Assembly (NCBI GenBank): GCA_964532595.1
Contig: CAZHIQ010000005.1
Span: 62,001 to 126,000 of the forward strand
From: Chryseosolibacter sp964532595
Lineage (GTDB): Bacteria; Bacteroidota; Bacteroidia; Cytophagales; Cyclobacteriaceae
Reading direction: 5' to 3'
DNA: 64,000 bases
Shown here: positions 9,032 through 16,457 of the stretch, piece after piece
Numbering within the stretch: position 1 is the stretch's first letter
Layout of the letters: the number at the start of each line of letters is the position of its first letter
Notes under the pieces: generated by a model
The model's input: only the letters and a program-made list of their open reading frames with translations
What the model was told of the DNA's origin: nothing
The model's database searches: none
Position numbers and translations under genes: made by a program

Positions 9032-9614
9032 CTGTCTCGGTTGATTCCGTGGTTGTATCCGGATTTTCACCGATGGTGTTCGCCTCCGCGGTAAAATCTT
9101 TCGGTGTGGGAAGTTCGGAGAGCTCGCTGATGCCAAAGTACTCCATGAACTTCGACGTCGTGCCGTAAAGCATAGGTCTTCCGATTGTTTCTGCTTTGCC
9201 GGTAATCTCGATCAAGCCTTTGTCCAGGAGCTTCTGAACAGCATAATCGCAATTCACACCGCGAATGTTCTCGATTTCAGTTTTTGATATCGGCTGTTTG
9301 TAGGCAACAATAGCAAGGGTTTCCATCGCCGAGGTCGACAGTCGCTTCTTCGACTGTTGTTTCAGCAAAATGCTGATACTTGCCTGGTAGGCAGGCTTCG
9401 TAAGAAACTGGTAACCGCCTGCAGCCTTGAACAACTGGAAGGCATATTCCTCGGCGCTGTATTTTTCTTCCAGCCGTTGAATTGCTCCCAGGATGTCTTC
9501 CTCCGGAATTTCCGCATTGAACATCTCGGAGAGGCAGGCTTTGATCTCCCCTATTCTGATGGGGCTTGGTGAGCAAAAGATCAGTGCCTCAATATGGTTT
9601 TGCAGAAAATCCAT
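9018..9614 (-). CDS. scpB: Segregation and condensation protein B
   Basis: ScpB is a winged-helix subunit of the SMC-ScpAB condensin that compacts and segregates chromosomes. The 198-residue product starts at the ATG at 9612-9614 (MDFLQNHIEALIF), preceded by the purine-rich AGAAGAG; a GTG 48 bp upstream is possible but adds residues outside the family. Conserved family segments are visible: LSTSAMETLAIVAYKQP, then ISKTEIENIRGVN and GLIEITGKAETIGRP. The acidic C-terminal tail (about 35 residues) is poorly conserved in general. Neighbours are rluB (14-bp overlap downstream) and the DksA-like gene; the scpB-rluB pairing is common in bacteria. No scpA or smc is present in this window. Confidence 0.93.
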   Translation of the reverse strand: MDFLQNHIEALIFCSPSPIRIGEIKACLSEMFNAEIPEEDILGAIQRLEEKYSAEEYAFQLFKAAGGYQFLTKPAYQASISILLKQQSKKRLSTSAMETLAIVAYKQPISKTEIENIRGVNCDYAVQKLLDKGLIEITGKAETIGRPMLYGTTSKFMEYFGISELSELPTPKDFTAEANTIGENPDTTTESTETDAQA

Positions 9615-9667
9615 TCTCTTCTCGTTTAAAGTCTCGTTCCCGCCGTTGCGATCAGGGAGCACCAGGT

Positions 9668-10564
9668 TTAATCCTGCTGCATCAATTTCGCCTCAATGGA
9701 TTGTGTAGTATGAGGTACAGCGATGAGCCGTTCCTTGGAAATCAGTTTGCCCGTCACCGAACAGATTCCGTATGTACCGTTCTTGATCCGCACAAGTGCA
9801 TTTTCAAGATTGGTGATGTACTTCTGCTGACGCGCCGCCAGCTGACTCAAGTTTTCTTTCTCCGCTGTCTCAGCCCCGTCTTCAAGAACCTTCGTGTTCC
9901 CGCCCGATGTCGCATCGGTTCCTTCGTCATTCGTCCGGTTCAACGTGTCTTTGAGAATCTTATATTCTTCGCGGGCTTTCTCCAGCTTGCGCAGGATCAG
10001 CTCCTCGAATTCTTTCAATTCCTCCTCGGTATAGCGGGTTTTGTCTTCCGGAACTGTAGTCGGCCGCGCAGGCTTGTGTGCCATCGGTCGTTGATTCGGC
10101 ATCTGAAAAAAGTTCAGTTGAGCGGAAGCCGCTACTTTAGCTGCAGCTGTCGCCTGCTGTGTTGCTGCTGCGGGAGTTGTGGGCTCGATTGTCACCGTTT
10201 TTGTCTGCGTCGGCTTCGCTGCCGTCACCTTTTTAGGCGCTACTTTCTTGGGTGCTGCCTTTGCAGTGGTTTTCTTAGGAGCGGCCTTCTTCGACGGAGC
10301 GGCTTTCTTTGCGGCTACTTTCTTAGCAGTCGCTTTTTTCGCGGTCGTTTTCTTAGCGGCGGCTTTTTTCGCAACAGCCTTCTTAGGTGCCTTGGCAACC
10401 TTCTTGGCAGCTGCCTTCTTCACCTTAGCGACTTTCTTCGCAGGCTTGCTTTTTTTGGCCACCGTCTTTTTCGCTTTCGCGCCAGACTTGGCGGCTTTGG
10501 CGGCCGGCCTCGAATTTTTCGCTTTTTTCGCTGCCTTGGCGACAGTTTTCTTCGTCTTGGCCAT
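9668..10564 (-). CDS. DksA/TraR-like protein with a histone H1-like lysine/alanine-rich N-terminus
   Basis: This 298-residue protein has two parts. Residues 1 to about 125 consist almost only of K, A, P, T and V in AKK/AAKK repeats, as in histone H1 or bacterial AlgP/Hc1-like DNA-binding tails. The C-terminal 120 residues form a coiled-coil plus globular domain of the DksA/TraR type (YTEEELKEFEELI ... LENALVRIKNGTYGIC). DksA binds RNA polymerase through its secondary channel. The zinc finger is vestigial: only the cysteine in YGICSVTGKLI remains, and later positions are H, T and S; this loss is usual for Bacteroidota members, from memory. It lies 53 bp upstream of scpB and diverges from the asparaginase-like gene. 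Confidence 0.82.
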   Translation of the reverse strand: MAKTKKTVAKAAKKAKNSRPAAKAAKSGAKAKKTVAKKSKPAKKVAKVKKAAAKKVAKAPKKAVAKKAAAKKTTAKKATAKKVAAKKAAPSKKAAPKKTTAKAAPKKVAPKKVTAAKPTQTKTVTIEPTTPAAATQQATAAAKVAASAQLNFFQMPNQRPMAHKPARPTTVPEDKTRYTEEELKEFEELILRKLEKAREEYKILKDTLNRTNDEGTDATSGGNTKVLEDGAETAEKENLSQLAARQQKYITNLENALVRIKNGTYGICSVTGKLISKERLIAVPHTTQSIEAKLMQQD

Positions 10565-10698
10565 TTTTCAGTCCTCCGTTTGGTAAAAGATTCGCAAAAT
10601 TATAGGATGGCTACTAAAACAAAAAATATAAAGGGAAAAACGCGATTTTCAAGCTGTATCTTTTGCCTTAGTTAGCAACCATCCGAAGCAATTTCTTT

Positions 10699-11703
10699 AT
10701 GAAGCTCACTCTTGCCAGTCTAATCACACTTCTGATTGCGTGTTATCCGGTGAAGATCAACAATCAAAACGACAATGCCAAAACGCCGGTCGCGATCGTC
10801 ATCCACGGAGGCGCGGGTACGATCCTCAAAGCGAACATGACTCCGGAAAAGGAAGAGCAATACCGCGCTTCGTTGAAACAAGCCCTCCAGAAGGGCTACG
10901 CCGTGCTCGAAAAAGGAGGTACAAGTGTCGAAGCCGTGCTGGCGGCCATAACCGTTCTCGAGGATGATCCTCTTTTCAACGCAGGGAAGGGAGCTGTGTT
11001 TACCTACTCCGGCGAAGTTGAACTCGACGCCTCCATCATGGACGGGAGCAACCTTCAGGCGGGGGCCGTGGCCGGCGCAAAGACAATTCGAAATCCGATT
11101 CTCGCGGCACATGCCGTCATGACAAAATCACCTCACGTCATGCTGGCCGGATCCGGGGCCGAGGAATTTGCCCGACTTCAAAATCTCGCCATTGTGCCAC
11201 AATCGTATTTTATCGACAGTGCCCGTTATGAGCAACACTTTCGCCGAAAGAAAGCGAGGGAAGCAACCCCCTCTAAACACGGAACAGTCGGGGCCGTCGC
11301 ACTCGACAGGTTTGGAAACATCGCCGCAGGTACATCAACCGGCGGGATGATGGACAAACGCTGGGGTCGGATCGGCGACTCTCCGGTTATCGGCGCAGGT
11401 ACCTGGGCCCAGAATAAGACGTGCGGAATTTCTTCAACCGGATGGGGAGAGTATTTTATTCGCCTGGGTGTTGCACACGACATTTCCGCGATGATGGAGT
11501 ACGGCGGACTTTCTCTGCAGGAAGCTGCAGACAGCGTCATCATGAAAAAGCTGACACGACTCGGCGGAACCGGAGGAGTGATTGGCCTCGATCAGCAAAG
11601 CAACATAACGATGACCTTTAACACCGCGGGGATGTATCGGGGATACGTTCGCGAAGGAGAAGAATCCCGGGTTTTTCTGTTTGGTCGGGACGAAGAGGAA
11701 TGA
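10699..11703 (+). CDS. Isoaspartyl peptidase / L-asparaginase (Ntn-hydrolase, plant type)
   Basis: The 334-residue protein matches plant-type asparaginases, made as a precursor that cuts itself before a threonine. The expected cleavage site is the glycine-threonine in SKHGTVGAVAL, with Thr196 becoming the N-terminal nucleophile of the beta subunit. GTSTGGMMDKRWGRIGDSP contains the substrate-binding arginine/aspartate region. Early IVIHGGAGT is the usual first strand. The N-terminus has a hydrophobic stretch ending LLIAC15, a lipobox, so it is probably a periplasmic lipoprotein. It would hydrolyse beta-aspartyl dipeptides or asparagine. It is a single plus-strand gene with a convergent TPR gene 22 bp downstream. 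Confidence 0.92.
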   Translation: MKLTLASLITLLIACYPVKINNQNDNAKTPVAIVIHGGAGTILKANMTPEKEEQYRASLKQALQKGYAVLEKGGTSVEAVLAAITVLEDDPLFNAGKGAVFTYSGEVELDASIMDGSNLQAGAVAGAKTIRNPILAAHAVMTKSPHVMLAGSGAEEFARLQNLAIVPQSYFIDSARYEQHFRRKKAREATPSKHGTVGAVALDRFGNIAAGTSTGGMMDKRWGRIGDSPVIGAGTWAQNKTCGISSTGWGEYFIRLGVAHDISAMMEYGGLSLQEAADSVIMKKLTRLGGTGGVIGLDQQSNITMTFNTAGMYRGYVREGEESRVFLFGRDEEE

Positions 11704-11725
11704 CCCGGTCCCGGCATCGCCGATT

Positions 11726-13618
11726 TCAGTTGATCGGCGCCGGAATTTCATTAACGAAGTCGCCGCGAAGGGTTCGAAACCTCTTTCTCGCTTCGGCCGC
11801 ATAAACACTCCCCGGATAACGTGTCAGGAATTCCCGATACGATTCCATCGCTTTGTCCTTGTCCTTGAGATGACGTTCATAAATTTCACCCTGTAGGAAG
11901 AACGCATCGTCGGCGAGAATATCTTGCGGATACTCATCGAGCACGCGCTGAAGAAGCGCGATCGCCTTTTCGAACTCGCCCCGCTTCAATCGAATATTTG
12001 CCTCCAGCCAATATACATCGTCCAGGATCGTCCGATTCGAAAAGGCTACACTGTCGACAATCCCTTGCTTGAGCAATTCCATTCGATGAAGGGCAGAGTC
12101 GATGCGGTTTTGATATAGCAGTAGCTCGATGAGCGCATAGTGTTTGAGGGCCTCGCCTGTTGAATCAAAGGCTATGTTTTCCTTGATCCGCATGCTTAGA
12201 TCCATCGCATCGTTAGCTATCTCACGGGTTGTCGCTTCTTTGAGAATGTCAAGGTGCTCTTGCGCCAAACGAAAATTGCCGCGATAATACGAGAGTTTGG
12301 CATTTCTCAGTTTAGCTTCGTAACCCACTGGATTCTCTTTCTGCGTTTTTTCAACCTGCGAATAGAGCAAGGTTGATTCCCAGGGTTCTCCTTTCAGAAG
12401 GTAGATGTCGCCGAGGTCGAGCTTTGCCTGGGACTTCAGGTAGAGGGTAGCGCGAGGATTGGCGATCAGTTTGTCAAGAATTCCAATAGCCTCGTCGTTA
12501 CGATTGAGGTACGTTGCGTAGAGGAGAGCCTGATTACGCGCTGCTTCCATTGAATTTGGATTCGTCGGATATTCGCTGATGAATCTCTCGTAGTCTCCTA
12601 TCAGCACCTGCACCGAATCGCGATTCACGGGGAACGTCTGCTTAATTCTAGCCTCCCGGGTTCGTATCAAACCGAGACGGGCAAGAAGGTGACTGCCGGT
12701 GCCTGGATACTCCCGGATGACATACCGGTAGATGCGTGACGCATTGTCGAAGTCTTCGTTGGCTAACGCAACCTGGGCAACTTCGAGCGACTTTTCTCCT
12801 TCGCGCTTATAACGCTTGTCATACGCCCTCGCCTGCACAAACGAAGCATAGAAATTTTTCTGTTGCATGGTTACCCAGATAAGCAGATCCGAGTACACCT
12901 CTACATCGGGATGGCGTTGAATCTTGTCGTATAGCAGGCGCTCGAGACTTTGAAGTTCTTCCGGCTTGGTAAGCAACGCCTGCATTACATTCTTGACGTA
13001 CTGAATATTCGCCGAACTTTGGGTTACATAATTCAGGTACTCCTGCACCATCTTGTCCTGCTGGCCTTGTATCCGATAGAGCATCGCCAACTCGAGGCAG
13101 AAGAGTTGCGGGTTCCCGAGATGATTCCGACATTCCGTCAGTGTCATCACTGCATACTCGGGAAGGGAGCGCGCCGCCAGATAATCAGACATCATTTTCG
13201 CGCGCTGCATGTTGGAGCGCACCTCACTGCTCAAATCCTTAAAGTGGCGATCCGCTTTCGACACGTCACCCGATCGAACATAGACAAGGCCCACATCCAG
13301 CTTGTATTGCATGTTCTGCGGGTCGCGACGAAGTATTCGTTTCAAATAATCCTGCGCCTCGTCGAATGCCCCAACTTCCATCATCAAATTCAAATAGTTG
13401 GTGTGGATCAGAGGAATATTCACGTCTGACCGGCTAAGATCTTTGTAAAGATCCAGCGCCTTTTTTTTATCTCCTTGAACCAGGTACTCGTTGGCAAGTT
13501 GTATGTCGGCATGATTTTGTGCTAATGCTGGAAGGGTGAGCAGAAGTGATGCTATCCAGAAAACAAGATGCCTTTTTATTAATATAAAGTATATTATATA
13601 ATAGTTATCATTAGTCAT
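11726..13618 (-). CDS. Exported tetratricopeptide-repeat protein
   Basis: The 630-residue protein is made of divergent TPR-like helices through its whole length. These are clearest near the N-terminus (LANEYLVQGDKKKALDLYKD) and C-terminus (AIALLQRVLDEYPQDILADD). An export signal follows a short polar lead: HLVFWIASLLLTLPALAQ. The annotated ATG leaves 15 unusual residues before the signal core, encoded by very AT-rich DNA, so the real start could be a non-ATG codon downstream. The C-terminal pattern (YREFLTRYPGSVYAAEARKR) recalls BamD/YbgF-type TPR proteins of the cell envelope, but no specific role can be claimed. Its 5' end borders the candidate replication origin. Confidence 0.78.
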   Translation of the reverse strand: MTNDNYYIIYFILIKRHLVFWIASLLLTLPALAQNHADIQLANEYLVQGDKKKALDLYKDLSRSDVNIPLIHTNYLNLMMEVGAFDEAQDYLKRILRRDPQNMQYKLDVGLVYVRSGDVSKADRHFKDLSSEVRSNMQRAKMMSDYLAARSLPEYAVMTLTECRNHLGNPQLFCLELAMLYRIQGQQDKMVQEYLNYVTQSSANIQYVKNVMQALLTKPEELQSLERLLYDKIQRHPDVEVYSDLLIWVTMQQKNFYASFVQARAYDKRYKREGEKSLEVAQVALANEDFDNASRIYRYVIREYPGTGSHLLARLGLIRTREARIKQTFPVNRDSVQVLIGDYERFISEYPTNPNSMEAARNQALLYATYLNRNDEAIGILDKLIANPRATLYLKSQAKLDLGDIYLLKGEPWESTLLYSQVEKTQKENPVGYEAKLRNAKLSYYRGNFRLAQEHLDILKEATTREIANDAMDLSMRIKENIAFDSTGEALKHYALIELLLYQNRIDSALHRMELLKQGIVDSVAFSNRTILDDVYWLEANIRLKRGEFEKAIALLQRVLDEYPQDILADDAFFLQGEIYERHLKDKDKAMESYREFLTRYPGSVYAAEARKRFRTLRGDFVNEIPAPIN

Positions 13619-13900
13619 GTTGATTCGTGGATAAATATCGTTCCGCTTTTATGTGGAATGTATGTTTATGTTTTGTTTCCGACAAGTTTTTAAGGATCAA
13701 GTTGTTATGACGTTTTCCACACGATTTTTCTGTGTGGATAGATTTGTTGTGCATAATCTGGCTTGTGAACAGGTGTGGGTAACTCTTGATTGATCAACAA
13801 TGTGGGATTGTGTTTTATTGTGTTTCGGGTTTCCCCCATGTTTGTTGATTATCGATAAAGTTGTCCACACGGTTGCTACCAGGTTATCAACATTTCCCCT
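13571..13900. other. oriC: Candidate chromosomal replication origin (oriC): DnaA-box cluster with AT-rich flank
   Basis: The 257-bp gap between the TPR gene and the Ig-like gene, plus its edges, contains one perfect DnaA box (13748-13756, minus strand TTATGCACA). One-mismatch boxes lie at 13626-13634, 13713-13721, 13733-13741, 13774-13782, 13861-13869 and 13884-13892. The stretch 13571-13615 is almost pure A/T and could be the unwinding element, although it overlaps the start of the TPR gene. Plus-strand G:C counts differ sharply between the two sides (73:87 at 13021-13320; 106:41 at 15001-15300). Two parS-like sites lie 4.5 kb away and mnmG, a frequent origin neighbour, is 2.6 kb away. dnaA itself is not in the window. 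The assignment is inference from these signals. Confidence 0.68.
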
Positions 13901-15570
13901 TCCGTTCCGATTTCCCAGTTGGCTTTGACTCCTTTGATGTTTTGTGATCCATCTGGAGCGAGATAGTAGACAATGGGTTCGGGTTCTATCCGTTTTTCGT
14001 AGTTGCCTGGATCCCATCGGCCATTCTGATTTCGGTCGATGATAAGCCTGATTTTGTAGTCGCCGGGCTGTACATCGGTAAATCTCACGCGGTGTTGATT
14101 TCTGACGAACTGAATGATTTCGTTTCGGTTGTTAAGTAGCTGTACTATGAAGTCAGGTTCGTTGGTCTCGATGTTGATGTTTATGATAGCGAGGTCCTTT
14201 TCATAAAGGGGCTTTATCGTTTGGGTGTTGTGAGCTGATGTGTCGCCCTCGATGCTGAGGAAGGCTGCTTTGGCGAAGCGCAACTCATTGATCGGTTTGG
14301 GGGCAGCAGGCTGGTTTTGATCCTGGACTGGCGCTGACCGAGGACCGGCTAAACGTTCGGGGGCAGGGAAGATGTTGGAATTGAAACTTGACTGTAGTTC
14401 AAGTTTTCGCGTGTCGGGATGCCAGGTAAAGTCGCTTAACTGAAATTTTATGGTCTGAGTGGAGTCTACTAGATAGTATATGCTGTCAAGCGCTATATGA
14501 GCGATGGGTTTGGTGAATTGTAGTGTTGCGCGTAGTATACCCCGGTGAGCAAGCACGGAGGTGTTGGTGACTGAGAAAGAGAAGTTTTCGGGTGTAACCT
14601 TACGGTCAAGAAATTTTGCATATAGTGTGGTATCGATAGCGTTTTGGAGACTGTCTATTCCTTTGAAGTGAATTAGGAGACTGTCTGCAGAGAATGTGTC
14701 GTAGATGCGGATGTTTGCCTGGTCTTCTCCGTAGGTGGATGTTAGTTGAGTACTGTCAGGAGCGGATACGGTATAGGACTGGAGGGCTTTTGATGTTCTG
14801 ATGTTGAAGTAGGTGTTATAAGGACGAGCGCTGACGAGGCGCAGGGGTCCTGCGTCGATTCGTTGCAATCCGAGTCTTATGCTGTCTACGTTCTTGGTGA
14901 GTTTTATTTCTTCGGCGAGGAATCCGAAGGATTCGGTTCTGCTGTTGACGACGAGATTTCTGTTTTTGTCTTCGAAGGTGTACAGAAAGTATTCACCTGG
15001 TTTCAGGTGGCTTATTTTGAAATTCCCCTTTGTATCGGTTTTGGTGAAGTACGGTGCGGGGTGTTGGAAGATGTTGAAAGTGTCGTTCTTGGGATGGAGT
15101 GCGACGGTTGCTTCTTTTGGTATTGTGCCGGCGAGGATGTTGTGGACGTTGCCAGTGATTTGCAGGGAGTCGATATAGGTACCGGTACTATAGGCGATGA
15201 AGAGATTTCGCACTGGATTTTTTTCGGTGATGTCGGCGATGGCATCTCGGAAGTTGAAGGTGTACGTGGTGTTAGAGTCAAGGGGTTCTGCGAGTTCGAG
15301 GGTGGCAAGGTTTCTTCTGTAGGTGAGTTTATAGTCTTTGCTGATGTTTGGCGTGACGATGAGTTGATCTTTAGGATTGTTGAGTATTATGTGTTCACTG
15401 AACTCGAGTTCAATTTTCTTCGCATTGAAGTTGACGGTTTCGTGCGCGGGATTGACACGAACGAGTTGTGGGGGTATTGTGTCTTTGGGTCCGCCGGTAG
15501 GGGCGCTTTGGCGAGCACAGGCGCCAAGGAGAAAGATGCTGCAGATGATCCAGTTAAAGTATTTTGTCAT
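13876..15570 (-). CDS. Lipoprotein with SbsA-type Ig-like domain
   Basis: The 564-residue product has a lipobox LLGAC18 after a hydrophobic segment and is probably anchored in the envelope. Residues about 30-130 form an Ig-like domain of the SbsA type (PPQLVRVNPAHETVNFN, KIELEFSEHI, TYTFNFRDAI). A later segment (GNFKISHLKPGEYFLYTFED) resembles a carboxypeptidase regulatory-like beta-sandwich, and a similar DVQPGDYKIRLIIDRNQNG unit occurs near the end. Such proteins are common in Bacteroidota and their function is unknown. The coding strand is markedly A/C-rich and G-poor compared with the genes to its left. It overlaps the upstream methyltransferase gene by 4 bp (ATGA). Confidence 0.82.
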   Translation of the reverse strand: MTKYFNWIICSIFLLGACARQSAPTGGPKDTIPPQLVRVNPAHETVNFNAKKIELEFSEHIILNNPKDQLIVTPNISKDYKLTYRRNLATLELAEPLDSNTTYTFNFRDAIADITEKNPVRNLFIAYSTGTYIDSLQITGNVHNILAGTIPKEATVALHPKNDTFNIFQHPAPYFTKTDTKGNFKISHLKPGEYFLYTFEDKNRNLVVNSRTESFGFLAEEIKLTKNVDSIRLGLQRIDAGPLRLVSARPYNTYFNIRTSKALQSYTVSAPDSTQLTSTYGEDQANIRIYDTFSADSLLIHFKGIDSLQNAIDTTLYAKFLDRKVTPENFSFSVTNTSVLAHRGILRATLQFTKPIAHIALDSIYYLVDSTQTIKFQLSDFTWHPDTRKLELQSSFNSNIFPAPERLAGPRSAPVQDQNQPAAPKPINELRFAKAAFLSIEGDTSAHNTQTIKPLYEKDLAIININIETNEPDFIVQLLNNRNEIIQFVRNQHRVRFTDVQPGDYKIRLIIDRNQNGRWDPGNYEKRIEPEPIVYYLAPDGSQNIKGVKANWEIGTEGEMLITW

Positions 15571-16457
15571 GACAGTTTTGTGGCAATATAGATTAGGCTG
15601 GAATATTCGGAAGTTTTGGATGCATTACGGTTTGAGATCCATCCTTTTCTGATAGCGCGGATGATGCCGGGTATTGTATGACTTCCCCGGCGATATTTTT
15701 CGCTAAGGAGTGAAACATAGTAGGCATCGAGTGGCATGGGTAGTACGGCTTTTATTGTGAGATGGTTTTGTTCAAGGAGTCGTTTCATCGTTGAGCGAGA
15801 AAAGTGCCAGAGATGGCGGGGCACATCATAGGCAGCCCAGTAGTCTTGGTAATCTTGTGCATCCCGGCTGTTATGGTTAGGAACCGCGATTACGAGCGTG
15901 CCGTGCGGGTTGAGTTTTCCTGAGAGATCTTGGATGGTCTGGTGGAGATTGTGGACGTGTTCGAGTACGTGCCAAAGGGTTATGATATCTGAGGGTTGTT
16001 TTATTTCATTGATGTCGGAGTAGATGTTATTGCCAACCTGGCGGGCAGCTTCAGCGCGGGCCTGGGGATTTGGTTCGACCCCGCTTACGGTCAGTCCGTG
16101 TTCTTTGCAATAGGCGAGAAAGTATCCGGTGCCGCAGCCATAGTCGAGGAGAGTGGCAGGTTTGGGAGAGGCATGGTGAAGGACGAGTTTGTATTTCCAG
16201 CGGAGGGTGAATGTTCGGGCCAGCTTATAGATCTTGTCAATGAGGTTGGCTGAAGTATTTGAGTGGGAGATATAGGAGGGCGAGTCATAGTACCTCTGGA
16301 GTTCGTCGGCCAGCGGTCTGGGATTGGTGAGATGGAATCCGCAGTGGGAGCAAGCCTGGATATTGAAGGTTTCGCCGGAGGCGGTATAGTCACGGCACGA
16401 CAATGTGGTTCGCAGATCTGATTGATTGCAGATCGGGCATGTTTCGAGCATTTCCAT
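15567..16457 (-). CDS. Class I SAM-dependent methyltransferase with N-terminal zinc ribbon
   Basis: The first 45 residues hold two CxxC pairs (CPIC at 7-10 and CSHC near 35), a likely zinc ribbon. The methyltransferase core follows: LLDYGCGTGYFLAYC is motif I for S-adenosylmethionine and IITLWHVLEHVHN is the motif IV region. This layout matches the Methyltransf_23 type often found in polysaccharide or lipid modification, but no substrate can be named. The 296-residue gene overlaps mnmG by one base (TAATG) and the Ig-like gene by four, so the three are translationally linked. The ending is short for the family but intact. Confidence 0.82.
   Translation of the reverse strand: MEMLETCPICNQSDLRTTLSCRDYTASGETFNIQACSHCGFHLTNPRPLADELQRYYDSPSYISHSNTSANLIDKIYKLARTFTLRWKYKLVLHHASPKPATLLDYGCGTGYFLAYCKEHGLTVSGVEPNPQARAEAARQVGNNIYSDINEIKQPSDIITLWHVLEHVHNLHQTIQDLSGKLNPHGTLVIAVPNHNSRDAQDYQDYWAAYDVPRHLWHFSRSTMKRLLEQNHLTIKAVLPMPLDAYYVSLLSEKYRRGSHTIPGIIRAIRKGWISNRNASKTSEYSSLIYIATKLS

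Noticed and set aside
9566..10675. Plus-strand frame rich in Cys, Arg, Phe and Leu opposite scpB and the DksA-like gene
   Set aside because: The odd composition results from reading Lys/Ala codons backwards; no start or family support.
14863..15591. Open plus-strand frame of 242 codons opposite the Ig-like gene
   Set aside because: It is the shadow of a G-poor minus-strand gene, has no family features and would contradict the lipoprotein assignment.
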